NCBI RefSeq assembly: GCF_001613245.1
Contig: NZ_BDBZ01000036.1
Span: forward strand, 124,001 to 188,000
Direction of reading: 5' to 3'
Length of the DNA: 64,000 bases
Origin: Nocardia speluncae NBRC 108251
Lineage (GTDB): Bacteria; Actinomycetota; Actinomycetes; Mycobacteriales; Mycobacteriaceae
Shown: positions 33,919-42,510 of the stretch, piece after piece
Layout: each line of letters begins with the position of its first letter
How positions within the stretch are numbered: position 1 is the stretch's first letter
Position numbers and translations under genes: made by a program
Notes under the pieces: generated by a model
The model's database searches: none
What the model was told of the DNA's origin: nothing
Seen by the model: only the letters and a program-made list of their open reading frames with translations

Positions 33919-34021
33919 CCGGGCCGAGGTGCCCGGATGAGCTCATGGGGCCGAAAGCGTCGCCCCGTGCCTCGACCCGGCCGGTCGTTTGCCCGCCACG
34001 GTGCAGCGCGCACGAATACCG

Positions 34022-34819
34022 TCAACGCGGACACTGTTCGGCGAGTAGCGATTCCGAACGCTGGATCGTGCCGGTGATTCCGGTGGCGTCCTGCGCGGCG
34101 AGCAGGGCCGCGGCCTGTCCCATCGTTTCGGGCGGCTCCACCATCTCGGCCGGGATATCGCCGCCGCCGGAGGCGCGCCAGCCCTCGGTGAGTACGACGC
34201 GGGACGGGCTGAGGCAGTTCACCGCAATATTGTCCGGCCGGAGATCGGCGGCCAGACCCAGGTAGAGGCGTTCCACCGCGGCTTTGGACACCCAGTAGGC
34301 GTTGGCGCCGCGGTCGGCCATATCGACGCCCGTGGTGGTGACGGCGACCAGTGCGCCGCCTCCGCGGGCGCGCAGATGCGGGATCACCTCGCGGGTTACC
34401 AGGAAGACTCCGGTGAGGTTGACGTCCAGGCACAACTGCCAGCGTTTGAGCGGGGTGTTTTCCACCGGGCCCAGCCACAGCACACCGGCGTTCGCGACGA
34501 GGATATCGATCCCGCCGAATTCGGCGACGGTCGCGGATACCGCCTCGCGTACCGAATCCTCCCTGGTCACATCGCAGGGCACCGCGAGCGCCCGCCCGCC
34601 CGCGGCGCCGATTCGCGCGGCCACCTCGTGGATCGTCCCCGCGACCCGTCCGGCCGCCTCCGACCGAGCCGCCACGGCGACGGCCGCGCCCTGCTGTGCC
34701 AGGGTCTGCGCGATCGCGGCGCCTATGCCGCGGCTTGCCCCGGCTACGAACGCGACCTTGCCGGTGAGCGGGCCGTTGTCCGCGCCGGTACGGCCGCGCT
34801 CCGATCGTGCGGAACTCAT
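34022..34819 (-). CDS. Short-chain dehydrogenase/reductase
   Basis: A 265-residue SDR. The cofactor motif GASRGIG (about 28), NAGV (about 110) and active-site Tyr-x3-Lys (YWVSK about 180) are all present; ARS after the second strand suggests NADP(H). It probably oxidises a hydroxyacyl-CoA or ring alcohol. ATG 34819 overlaps the stop of the upstream SDR gene by 4 bases (ATGA), so the two are coupled and belong to the operon controlled from the operator at 35619. Confidence 0.85.
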   Translation of the reverse strand: MSSARSERGRTGADNGPLTGKVAFVAGASRGIGAAIAQTLAQQGAAVAVAARSEAAGRVAGTIHEVAARIGAAGGRALAVPCDVTREDSVREAVSATVAEFGGIDILVANAGVLWLGPVENTPLKRWQLCLDVNLTGVFLVTREVIPHLRARGGGALVAVTTTGVDMADRGANAYWVSKAAVERLYLGLAADLRPDNIAVNCLSPSRVVLTEGWRASGGGDIPAEMVEPPETMGQAAALLAAQDATGITGTIQRSESLLAEQCPR

Positions 34820-35580
34820 TTCGGGGGGAACCGCAGTGCGCCGTCGAGGCGGATGACCTCACCGTTGAGATAGTCGTTCTCCACGATCGACTGCACCAGC
34901 TGCCCGTACTCCGGCGAGCGGCCCATGCGCTTCGGGAACGGGATCTGCGGCGACCAGTACTGTTCCAGCTGGTCGGCGGCCTTGCCGTAGGCAGGGGTGT
35001 TGAAGGTGCCCGGGGCGATGGTCACCACCCGGATGCCCAGTGGGGACAGATCGCGGGCCGCAACCAGGGTCATCCCGATGACGCCACCTTTGGCGGCCGA
35101 GTAGGGGAGCTGCCCGATCTGGCCTTCGTAGCCGGCGACAGAGGCGGTGTTGACGATGACGCCGCGGGAACCTTCCTCGGTGGGGGCGGATTCGGCGATC
35201 GCCGCGGCGGACAGGCGCATGACGTTGAAGACCGCGGTCAGATAGAACTCGATGGTGGTGCGGAATCCGTCGAGCGCCAAGGGGGAGCCGTCCTTGCCCA
35301 CCAGTCGCCCGCCGCTGGCCGGGCCGCCGTGGGTATCGACGGAGATGCGCAGCGGGCCGAGGGATTGTGCTTCCTCGATGGCCGCCCGGACCGACTCCTC
35401 GCTGGTCGCGTCGGTATGTAGGTATCGGATGCCGAGCTCGTCGGCGAGTTCCTTGCCCTTGTCGTCGGCGACATCGGCGACCACGATTTTGGCCCCGGCG
35501 GTGTGGAGTCGCCGGACGGTCGCCTCGCCGAGTCCGCCCGTACCGCCGACGACAATCGCCGAACTTCCCTGGATCTGCAT
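34816..35580 (-). CDS. Short-chain dehydrogenase, 3-hydroxyacyl-CoA dehydrogenase type II-like
   Basis: A 254-residue SDR close to the HSD10 class: cofactor motif GGTGGLGEA (about 12), the Asp after the second strand (VADVAD) indicating NAD, Ser in NTASVAGYEGQIGQ and active site YSAAK (about 165). HSD10-type enzymes oxidise branched 3-hydroxyacyl-CoAs and some steroids. ATG 35580 has GAGAGGG upstream. First gene of a two-gene leftward operon, divergent from the thiolase gene across the shared operator. Confidence 0.85.
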   Translation of the reverse strand: MQIQGSSAIVVGGTGGLGEATVRRLHTAGAKIVVADVADDKGKELADELGIRYLHTDATSEESVRAAIEEAQSLGPLRISVDTHGGPASGGRLVGKDGSPLALDGFRTTIEFYLTAVFNVMRLSAAAIAESAPTEEGSRGVIVNTASVAGYEGQIGQLPYSAAKGGVIGMTLVAARDLSPLGIRVVTIAPGTFNTPAYGKAADQLEQYWSPQIPFPKRMGRSPEYGQLVQSIVENDYLNGEVIRLDGALRFPPK

Positions 35581-35618
35581 AACGCTACCCTCTCTTGCGA
35601 TTATCACTCTCAGATTGA

Positions 35619-35633
35619 GAGAATACTATTCTC
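35619..35633. promoter_or_regulatory. Island operator GAGAAT-N3-ATTCTC (copy 2)
   Basis: GAGAATACTATTCTC, a perfect 6+6 repeat, lies in the 100-base gap between the SDR pair (leftward) and the thiolase (rightward), so one site can control both. Confidence 0.75.
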
Positions 35634-35680
35634 ATGTATATCGGCAAGATCGTCGACGTGGCGGAAACTGGAGAGAACTG

Positions 35681-36829
35681 ATGCCCGAAGCCGTGATCGT
35701 ATCCGCGCTGCGCACCCCGATCGGTACCGCCGTGAAGGGAACCCTGCGCGAAACCACCGCCTTCGACCTCGCCCATCACGTGGTCGAAGCGACGACAAAA
35801 CAGCTGGAAACCGATGCACCCGTCGACGACCTGATCCTCGGCGAGGGCCGCTACGGCGGCGGTGTGATCGCCCGTCACGCCGCGATCACCGCCGGGCTCA
35901 CCGGCGTCCCGGGCCTGGCGCACAACCGGCACTGCGCGGCCGGGATGGCGGCCGTGCAGACCGCGGCGGCAGGAATCCGGTCCGGAATGGACCGTTTGGT
36001 GCTGGCAGGCGGGGTCAATGCCGACTCCACCGGGCCCAAGGCACGGTTCCGGGTGGGCCCGGACGAATGGGTGGATCCGTGGACCTCACCCTCGCATCCG
36101 GATCGCACCGACGCACCGAATCTCGATATGTCGATCACCGTGGGCTGGAACGCCGCGGTGAAATCCGGGATCACCCGCGAGGAGCTGGATGCCTGGGCGC
36201 TGCGTTCCCACCGCAACGCCGTCGCGGCAATCGACGAGGGCCGTTTCGACGACGAAGTCGTGCCGATCGACACCCCGTTCGGTCGATTCGCCGTGGACGA
36301 GCATCCTCGTCGCAGCACGACCATGGAGAAGCTGGCCTCGCTGAAGGTCCTGCATCCCGAAATCGAGGGTTTCTCGATCACCGCGGGCAATGCGGCCGGC
36401 GCCAACGACGGTGCCGCCCTGCTCACCGTCGCCAGCGACGAACTGGGTCTGCCGGCCCTGGCCACCATCCGGTCCTGGGCCTCGGTGGGCGTCGACCCCG
36501 CCGATACCGGCCTCGCCCCGATCGAAGCGATCACCAAGGCCGCGCGAAAGGCCGGGATCTCGTTGAGCGATGTGAAACTCTTCGAGATCAACGAGGCCTT
36601 CGCCTCGGTGCCCATCGCGACCGTCCGTGCCCTGGACCTGAATCCGGATCTGGTGAACGTGAACGGTAGCGGTTGCTCCCTGGGGCATCCGGTGGCCGCC
36701 ACGGGCGCCCGGATGATCGTCACGACCGTCCACGAATTGCGCCGCCGCGGTGGCGGACTCGCGATCGTGGCGATGTGTGCCGGTGGTGGTATGGGTTCGG
36801 CAACGGTGCTCGAGGTCGCCGCTCCGTGA
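35681..36829 (+). CDS. Thiolase (acetyl-CoA acyltransferase family)
   Basis: A 382-residue thiolase. The nucleophile is Cys85 in NRHCAAGM, a variant of the common NRxCxSG; the other residues are His in NEAFA (about 308), His in LGHPVAATGA (about 340) and Cys in AMCAGGGMG (about 370). It should cleave a 3-ketoacyl-CoA thiolytically at the end of a beta-oxidation round. ATG 35681 is preceded by GGAGAG. It is the only gene in this unit with clear coupling to the operator; the MeaB gene follows after 196 bases. Confidence 0.87.
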   Translation: MPEAVIVSALRTPIGTAVKGTLRETTAFDLAHHVVEATTKQLETDAPVDDLILGEGRYGGGVIARHAAITAGLTGVPGLAHNRHCAAGMAAVQTAAAGIRSGMDRLVLAGGVNADSTGPKARFRVGPDEWVDPWTSPSHPDRTDAPNLDMSITVGWNAAVKSGITREELDAWALRSHRNAVAAIDEGRFDDEVVPIDTPFGRFAVDEHPRRSTTMEKLASLKVLHPEIEGFSITAGNAAGANDGAALLTVASDELGLPALATIRSWASVGVDPADTGLAPIEAITKAARKAGISLSDVKLFEINEAFASVPIATVRALDLNPDLVNVNGSGCSLGHPVAATGARMIVTTVHELRRRGGGLAIVAMCAGGGMGSATVLEVAAP

Positions 36830-37025
36830 CGGTTCGGCTCCGGATCGCGGCACCGCGGTCCCGAATGGGGACATTGCGGTCCGGCGTCGGCCGGTCCGCG
36901 GGCCGGTGCCCGCTCGCTGTCGGGCGCGACAACGCGAGTGGGCAATGGTGGACCACGGTCGGCGCAGAACCGTGCCGATCCGGGCGGCGCCGTGACACGG
37001 TGGCCGAGCGATATAGAGGAGCGGC

Positions 37026-37994
37026 GTGACGAGCCGAGACCGCGAGGGCGCCGAACCTCGCGACGCCGGAGTAGGTGCCAAGGAACCGGCGCAGTTGATC
37101 GCCGTCGCGCGGAGCGGGTCGGTGCGGGCGGCGGGCCGATTGCTCACCCTGATCGAGGGGGAGCGGCGCGACGAGGTGCTGGGGCTGCTGGAGCCGGCGA
37201 CGGTGCGGGTGGTCGGGTTCACCGGGCCCCCGGGCGCCGGTAAATCCACCACCATCGCCGCAGTGGTCACGGCCTACCGATCGCAAGGGTTGCGGGTGGC
37301 CGTGCTGGCCGTGGACCCGTCCTCCCCGTACAGCGGCGGCGCCCTGCTCGGTGACCGGATCCGGATGGCCGCCCATATCGACGATTCCGAGGTGCTCATC
37401 CGCTCGATGGCCACGCGCGGTCATCTGGGCGGACTTTCGGCGGCGGTACCGGCGGCCGTCCGATTGCTGGCCGCGCTGGCCTACGACCTCGTGGTCATCG
37501 AATCGGTCGGCGTCGGCCAATCGGAGATCGAGATCGCCGCCGTGGCCGACCCGGCCGTCGTGGTCCTCACCCCGGGTGCCGGTGATGCGGTGCAGGCGGC
37601 GAAGGCCGGGCTGCTCGAGGTCGCCGATCTGCTGGTGGTGAACAAGGCCGACCGCCCCGGCGCCGATCAAACGGTGCGCGAATTGCGCGCCGAATCCGCT
37701 GCACCCATCCTCACCGCCGTCGCGGCGGACGGCACCGGGATACCGGAACTGGTCGCGGCCATCGACGCTCACCACCGCGCCGATACCGGCGACCGGCGGG
37801 CCGCGCGGGCCCGATCACAGATCCTGTCGCTGGTCTACACACGACTGCGTTCCCATCCGCACCTCACCGCCCTCGCCGAGGCCGTCGCCTCCGGGCGCTG
37901 TGATCCCTACACCGCCGCGGAACTCCTCTCCCCTCGGGGCACGGAGCGACCGGACGAGTCGGCGGCGCGCGTGGAAGACGTTGCGTCGGGCTGA
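37026..37994 (+). CDS. meaB: MeaB/ArgK-type GTPase (mutase chaperone)
   Basis: A 322-residue G3E-class GTPase. The P-loop is GPPGAGKST (about 66), the Mg/switch region VDPSSPYSGGALLGDRIRM (about 98), the base-recognition motif NKAD (about 210), and ESVGVGQSE is the family-specific switch. MeaB loads and protects the B12 cofactor of methylmalonyl-CoA mutase or related acyl-CoA mutases. No mutase gene is in the window, so it acts on one encoded elsewhere. Its presence suggests propionyl/methylmalonyl- or isobutyryl-type CoA products from this pathway. GTG start with AGAGGAG upstream. Confidence 0.88.
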   Translation: MTSRDREGAEPRDAGVGAKEPAQLIAVARSGSVRAAGRLLTLIEGERRDEVLGLLEPATVRVVGFTGPPGAGKSTTIAAVVTAYRSQGLRVAVLAVDPSSPYSGGALLGDRIRMAAHIDDSEVLIRSMATRGHLGGLSAAVPAAVRLLAALAYDLVVIESVGVGQSEIEIAAVADPAVVVLTPGAGDAVQAAKAGLLEVADLLVVNKADRPGADQTVRELRAESAAPILTAVAADGTGIPELVAAIDAHHRADTGDRRAARARSQILSLVYTRLRSHPHLTALAEAVASGRCDPYTAAELLSPRGTERPDESAARVEDVASG

Positions 37995-38093
37995 GGGCCG
38001 CAGGAAGTTTTTCGAACCCATCTGGTGAACGGGATCCAGCTGCTCGAACCCCAGAGGTGGTAGTTGGTCAGCGTGCGAGCGCAGCACGGCCGC

Positions 38094-38528
38094 TCACTCG
38101 GTGGCTCCGAACGGTGGATTGTCCGGCGCGGGAGTGACATCCATATGCAGCCGGGTCAGGCGCTGAGAGCGGATACGCCATCGGCCGTCGGTTTTGGTGT
38201 AGGTCTCGTGATAGTGGCCGAAGCCGTGGAGCCGGGTGCCGTCGGGGAAGGTGAGCCGGTCTTCCATGGCCCAGATACCGGTGGCCTCGGTCGCGGAGAG
38301 CAGTTCGATCTCCGGGGTGTGGCCCTGATGGATTGTGATCGCGTCGCCGATCCGGGGAGTGAGAAAGGCCAGGAATTCGTCGGCGCCGGTAATCACCTCG
38401 CCACCCGAGCCGGAGACGTCGATGACGACATCGTCACAGAACAGTTCTCGAAAGCCGGCCCAGTCCTTCGTGTCCATCAGCCGGAAGTAACGAGCTTTGA
38501 GGGCGTGGATCGCTTCGTAATCGTTCAC
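38094..38528 (-). CDS. NTF2/SnoaL-like small protein
   Basis: A 144-residue protein with the cone-shaped NTF2-like fold: an N-terminal helix (IHALKARYFRLMDTKDW), Asp pair FCDDVVIDV, and a C-terminal HETYTKTDGRWRIRSQRLTRL strand set. Homologues include SnoaL-like isomerases, hydratases and small subunits of oxygenases. GTG 38528 lies 3 bases beyond the stop of the upstream gene. It is the last gene of the three-gene leftward operon starting at the 40512 operator. Confidence 0.78.
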   Translation of the reverse strand: MNDYEAIHALKARYFRLMDTKDWAGFRELFCDDVVIDVSGSGGEVITGADEFLAFLTPRIGDAITIHQGHTPEIELLSATEATGIWAMEDRLTFPDGTRLHGFGHYHETYTKTDGRWRIRSQRLTRLHMDVTPAPDNPPFGATE

Positions 38529-38531
38529 GGG

Positions 38532-39593
38532 TCATCCCAGGGTCGCGGTGATCGGCGGCAGGTCGAGGACGGTGCGGATACCCGGGGTGGCTGCGCAGAC
38601 GTAGCGGACGGCGTTGACGGCTCGATTCGCGGTGTAGGCGGGGGAATGCTCGGCCATCCGGTCGAGCGGGAACGGGAAGACCATATCGATCTCGAGGGGT
38701 GCGTCGCCTTGCACGCTGAGGTGCCAGCCCGTGGGGCGGATCTCCCAGCCGGTTTCGGCCTGCGCGCCGCAATGCCAGATGGCCTGGAAGCGCAGGACGG
38801 TCCGGCCCTTGTGTATGCCGGAGATCGTGATGCGCTGTGCGGCGACCGTTCCCCGTCCGATCGTGCCGGCGGCGATATCGAAGGTGCGCGCGGCGGTGGC
38901 GACCTCGCCCGTGGCGGTCACCTCGTCGAGCGCAAGCCCGAGTCCGTCGGCGAGCAACCGCAGGGACGGACCGAAGCTGTTGCGCAGATGATTCAGGCGT
39001 ACCTGGGCGAAATCGCCCGGGGCCCCACCGAAACCCATGACATCGAACAGGATTGCCGGCGAGTTCCGCTGGGACAGATCGGCATATTCCTGGATGGTGA
39101 GCACGTCGAGGTGTCGCTGGATCGACGCCAGCACAAGGGGAACGGCTTCGGTGATGAACCCTGGACTGCTGCCTGTGCTGTGGATCGAGGTGCCGCCGGC
39201 TGCGCACGCCGCCTCCACCTGCGCCCGGATATCGGGATCCATACTGCCGGGATGGTGGAAGACGCCGGCGGTCGTCACGATATTCACACCGGCGGCGAGT
39301 ATCCGGCAGACGTCATCGATATCGCAGGTTTGTGGCATGTAGAGCACGCAGTCCGGCGTGTCGCGCAGAATTTCGCCGATATCGCCGGTCGCGCGGATAT
39401 CGGTGGGGGCCGGTGATCCGCACAATTCGGCCGCATCACGACCCTGTTTGGCAGGGCTGTGCGAATACACCCCTGCCAGGGCCAGTTCCGGGTGGTCGAT
39501 GATCGCGCGCAGGGCGCGGGCGCCGATGGTGCCGGTGGACCATTGGGCGACCCGCAACTGTCCGGCCGGGGCGGAAAGGGGAGAGGGGTGCAT
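38532..39593 (-). CDS. Dihydrodipicolinate-reductase-like NAD(P)-binding protein
   Basis: A 353-residue Rossmann-fold oxidoreductase of the group annotated as dihydrodipicolinate reductase or 2,4-diaminopentanoate dehydrogenase-like. The N-terminal motif VAQWSTGTIGARALRAI binds the dinucleotide; HSTGSSPGFITE (about 138) corresponds to the catalytic region. Actinobacterial members often lie in lipid and steroid catabolic clusters, with no proven reaction. It lies between a thioesterase and an NTF2-like gene in one leftward operon, so it may reduce a CoA-free ketone or aldehyde intermediate. Confidence 0.75.
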   Translation of the reverse strand: MHPSPLSAPAGQLRVAQWSTGTIGARALRAIIDHPELALAGVYSHSPAKQGRDAAELCGSPAPTDIRATGDIGEILRDTPDCVLYMPQTCDIDDVCRILAAGVNIVTTAGVFHHPGSMDPDIRAQVEAACAAGGTSIHSTGSSPGFITEAVPLVLASIQRHLDVLTIQEYADLSQRNSPAILFDVMGFGGAPGDFAQVRLNHLRNSFGPSLRLLADGLGLALDEVTATGEVATAARTFDIAAGTIGRGTVAAQRITISGIHKGRTVLRFQAIWHCGAQAETGWEIRPTGWHLSVQGDAPLEIDMVFPFPLDRMAEHSPAYTANRAVNAVRYVCAATPGIRTVLDLPPITATLG

Positions 39594-39625
39594 CGATTGC
39601 CTATCGGTCGTGCGGGCCGGATGAT

Positions 39626-40480
39626 TCAGGGCCGGAAACGCAGCAGGGCTTCCTGCGCGAAGGAGGCCACCAGGGTGCCGTCCGTCGCGAGGACATCACC
39701 GCGACCGTAGGCGCGGCCGTGCGCCATGACCAGGCCCGCGTGCCGCAGCAGCAACCAGTCGTCGCTACGGAACGGGCGGTGGAACCACAGTGTGTGCGAG
39801 GTGGTGGCGGAGGTGAATTCGGTGCCGTTGCCGCTGTGGTCGACACCTTCGATCGGGCGCAGAACGGTGCCGATGACATTGAGATCGGTGGCGTAGGACA
39901 CCAGGGCGGGTGCGAGTTCGGCGCCGACCTCGGGGGTGCGCATCCACAGGTCGTACTCGGCCGGGCCGGCGGCCTTGTCGCCGAGGTCGGTGAGGGAACG
40001 GGTCTCCCAGGGGATCAATCCGATGCCGACGGTGTATTCAGGGCCCGGAACCGGTGGTACCGCACCGACCTCCTGGTTTTCCCGCCCTTCCTCGAATGCG
40101 GTCATCGACAGCAGTGCGGTGGCGATCACATCGCCCTTCTGCCGGGCGACGATCGTCAGAGTGGCGAAAGAACGCCCGCGATGCTGCGGCTGCACCACGT
40201 AGTAGACGGGGGCGTCGCTCTTACCCTCGCGGGCGAAGATCACGTGGATCGATTTCACCGTCTTGTCCGGGCAGGCGAAAACCGCGGCACGCAGGAACTG
40301 GGCCAGCAGCTGACCACCGAAGAGCCGATGGTATTCCAGCTGCTGATTGGGGCCCTCGAATACCGAGAGGGTGGCCTGCGGATCGGGTGCGGGCGCGTCG
40401 GTGTCGTCGTCGGTCTGCGGTGCGGTGGGGCGCAGGCGCAGATCCATACAGGCGAGAAGGTCGGTCCAGAGATCGGGCAT
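39626..40480 (-). CDS. tesB: Acyl-CoA thioesterase II (TesB-like)
   Basis: A 284-residue double-hotdog thioesterase. The first hotdog contains RLFGGQLLAQFLRAA (about 55) and the second SHTLWFHRPFRSDDWLL (about 230). The catalytic Asp-Ser/Thr-Gln set is represented by Asp in the SYATDLNVIG region (about 199) and nearby Thr/Gln residues. It hydrolyses acyl-CoA to free acid and CoA, and in a catabolic cluster may relieve trapped CoA intermediates. First gene of its operon; the ATG at 40480 is 32 bases from the operator. Confidence 0.85.
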   Translation of the reverse strand: MPDLWTDLLACMDLRLRPTAPQTDDDTDAPAPDPQATLSVFEGPNQQLEYHRLFGGQLLAQFLRAAVFACPDKTVKSIHVIFAREGKSDAPVYYVVQPQHRGRSFATLTIVARQKGDVIATALLSMTAFEEGRENQEVGAVPPVPGPEYTVGIGLIPWETRSLTDLGDKAAGPAEYDLWMRTPEVGAELAPALVSYATDLNVIGTVLRPIEGVDHSGNGTEFTSATTSHTLWFHRPFRSDDWLLLRHAGLVMAHGRAYGRGDVLATDGTLVASFAQEALLRFRP

Positions 40481-40511
40481 ACACCGAGTGTAAACCCGTA
40501 TCTCTGATTTG

Positions 40512-40526
40512 GAGAACGCTATTCTC
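40512..40526. promoter_or_regulatory. Island operator GAGAAC-N3-ATTCTC (copy 3)
   Basis: GAGAACGCTATTCTC has one mismatch from the perfect repeat. It lies between the TesB operon start and the 3' end of the TetR gene, positioned to control the TesB operon. Confidence 0.7.
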
Positions 40527-40528
40527 GG

Positions 40529-41185
40529 CTAGATTTCGCGGGCGAATCCCTTGGCGCAGAACTCCCAGATCTCCTCGGCCGAGATCGGGTAGGCCGTTTC
40601 GTCATCGATTCCGCCGTTGGACTGGGCGGTGAACATCACCGTCTGCATCACCATGGCGGCCATCCGGCGTGGATTGAGCTCCTCGCGCAGCAAGCCGTCC
40701 TTGTCGGCGTCGAGCATGAGCTCGGTGAACAGCGCCAGCAGTGGCGTATGCGCGACCTTGACCTGGGCCGGATGGCTGACCAGCAGCTGCGGGGCGAAGT
40801 CGGTGAACAGTGGGCGTTGTGCGGTGGGGTCCGGGCGGCACAGTTCGTAGAGGAGTTCCACGGCGAGCTGCAATCGGTCCAGGGAATCTTCTTTGCCCGC
40901 GGCCGCGGCGCGGATCTGGTCCGCGGTGCGGCTCAGGGCGTCCTCGAACAGTGCCAGCAGCAGTTCGTGCTTCCCGTCGAACTGCAGGTAGAAGCTGCGC
41001 AGCGACTGCTTCGACCGATCCACGACCTCCTGGACCGTGAAGTCGGTGGTGCCCTTCTCGGTGATGATCGCCTGCGCGGCATCGAGAAACCGCTGTACGC
41101 GTTGTTCGGCCCGCAGCTTCGCGGTGCGGATCGAACGCTCTACCGCGCGCTGCTTCCAGGCCGGCTCTTCGCTGGGGCTGGTCAC
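40529..41185 (-). CDS. TetR-family regulator, probable master repressor of the second island
   Basis: A TetR protein of about 218 residues. The helix-turn-helix lies near residues 20-70 (FLDAAQAIITEKGTTDFTVQEVV, then SKQSLRSFYLQFDGKHELLLAL), preceded by a basic helix rich in Arg. The C-terminal half is a helical ligand domain. The start is uncertain: GTG 41185 gives a normal length, ATG 41257 would add 24 residues, and neither has a good ribosome binding site. It lies between two copies of GAGAAT-N3-ATTCTC (40512 and 41316) and is the only regulator in the island, so it probably binds that motif; the inducer is likely an acyl-CoA intermediate. Confidence 0.82.
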   Translation of the reverse strand: MTSPSEEPAWKQRAVERSIRTAKLRAEQRVQRFLDAAQAIITEKGTTDFTVQEVVDRSKQSLRSFYLQFDGKHELLLALFEDALSRTADQIRAAAAGKEDSLDRLQLAVELLYELCRPDPTAQRPLFTDFAPQLLVSHPAQVKVAHTPLLALFTELMLDADKDGLLREELNPRRMAAMVMQTVMFTAQSNGGIDDETAYPISAEEIWEFCAKGFAREI

Positions 41186-41315
41186 CGGCCGGCCCGTCCG
41201 ATCCCATCGATCCCATATGAGGAGAACATGGGTGCACTGTACCGGAGAACGTCCCATGTCCGGGCAGGCACGTCCGGTGCTCGTACTGTTGAGGAGACTA
41301 TTAATTTCATTTCAA

Positions 41316-41330
41316 GAGAATGCTATTCTC
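41316..41330. promoter_or_regulatory. Island operator GAGAAT-N3-ATTCTC (copy 4)
   Basis: GAGAATGCTATTCTC, a perfect 6+6 repeat, sits in the divergent gap between the TetR gene and the acyl-CoA dehydrogenase at 41371, 40 bases ahead of the latter. Confidence 0.75.
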
Positions 41331-41370
41331 CTGAATGTAACGCAACCCCGCCCAACAGGAGGCAGCCCGG

Positions 41371-42369
41371 ATGCTCTTCGAGTTCGATGCCGACCAGCGG
41401 CTGCTGCGCGATACGGTCCGCGAGGTCGCCACCAAGGAATGCCCCGCCTCGGTGATCAGGGAGATCGTGGACGCTGGGGCCGATCCGGGCCGGTTGTGGA
41501 AAACCTATGTCGAACTCGGCTGGACCGAACTCGTGGAGCCGGAAGCGACCGTGGAGCTCGGGATCGTGCTCGAGGGGCTGGGCCGGGCGACCGACCCGAC
41601 GCCCTACCTCGCCACGATGACCCAGTTCACCCCGCTGGCGGGTGCTTTCGGCACCCCCGAAGGAACCGGCGCCGCGATCTTCGACGGCGTCACGGCGGTT
41701 CGCGACGGTGCAGGGTGGCTGCTGCACGGGACCGCTCGCCAGGTTCTCGACGGCGACCGCTGCGACAGGCTCGCAGTGGTCACGACGGCCGGGGTGTTCG
41801 TCGTTCCCGCACATACCGTCACCACCCGGCGCGTCGAGGTTTTCGATCCGGTACTGCACATCGCGGAAATCACCGTCGACGGGGTGCGGGTCACCGATGC
41901 CGACCGCACCGGTGCAGACCCCGAACGCGCCCGGCAACTGGCGCTGACCGGTCTCGCACTGACGACCGTGGGCGCCTGCCAGCGCATCCTCGATCTGGTC
42001 CTCGACCACGTGCGTACCCGCCGGCAATTCGATACCGCCATCGGGGCGTTCCAGGCGGTTCAGCACAAGGCCGCCGATATGCACCTGGCCGTCGAACGGG
42101 CGCGAGCCCTAGGGTACTTCGCGGCCCTCTGCCTGGCAGAGGACGATCCGCGCCGCAAGATGGCGGCGGCGATGGCCAAGGCGTCGGCAGGGGAGTGTCA
42201 GTCGGTGGTGTTCCGGCACGGTGTGCAGCTGTTCGGTGCCATGGGATTCACCTGGGAGAACGATCTGCAGTTCGCGATCAAACGGGCCAAGGCCGGCGAA
42301 CTGCTGTTCGGCGGTGCGGCCGGACATCGGGCGGTGGTGGCACACGAATTTCTCGCGGGCCACCGCTGA
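41371..42369 (+). CDS. Acyl-CoA dehydrogenase family, short type
   Basis: A 332-residue acyl-CoA dehydrogenase-fold protein. The N-terminal domain is reduced; the C-terminal domain has RTRRQFDTAIGAFQAVQHKAADM (about 212) and HGVQLFGAMGFTWEND (about 288), where WE matches the catalytic-base motif of small subunits. No full-length partner is adjacent (the next gene is an enoyl-CoA hydratase), so it may act alone or pair with a partner made elsewhere in the island. ATG 41371 is preceded by AGGAGG. Confidence 0.82.
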   Translation: MLFEFDADQRLLRDTVREVATKECPASVIREIVDAGADPGRLWKTYVELGWTELVEPEATVELGIVLEGLGRATDPTPYLATMTQFTPLAGAFGTPEGTGAAIFDGVTAVRDGAGWLLHGTARQVLDGDRCDRLAVVTTAGVFVVPAHTVTTRRVEVFDPVLHIAEITVDGVRVTDADRTGADPERARQLALTGLALTTVGACQRILDLVLDHVRTRRQFDTAIGAFQAVQHKAADMHLAVERARALGYFAALCLAEDDPRRKMAAAMAKASAGECQSVVFRHGVQLFGAMGFTWENDLQFAIKRAKAGELLFGGAAGHRAVVAHEFLAGHR

Positions 42370-42510
42370 CCCGCGACATCATGAGAGCGCGCGCCCGGAT
42401 GCCGGTCGTCGGCGCGGCCGGGTGGCCCAGCAGGCAGCCGGATGGCGCAGAAAACGGAATACGAGCACCGGGTGCGCGCCCGGTGCACCCCGGAACCGAG
42501 GAGCACTGTT

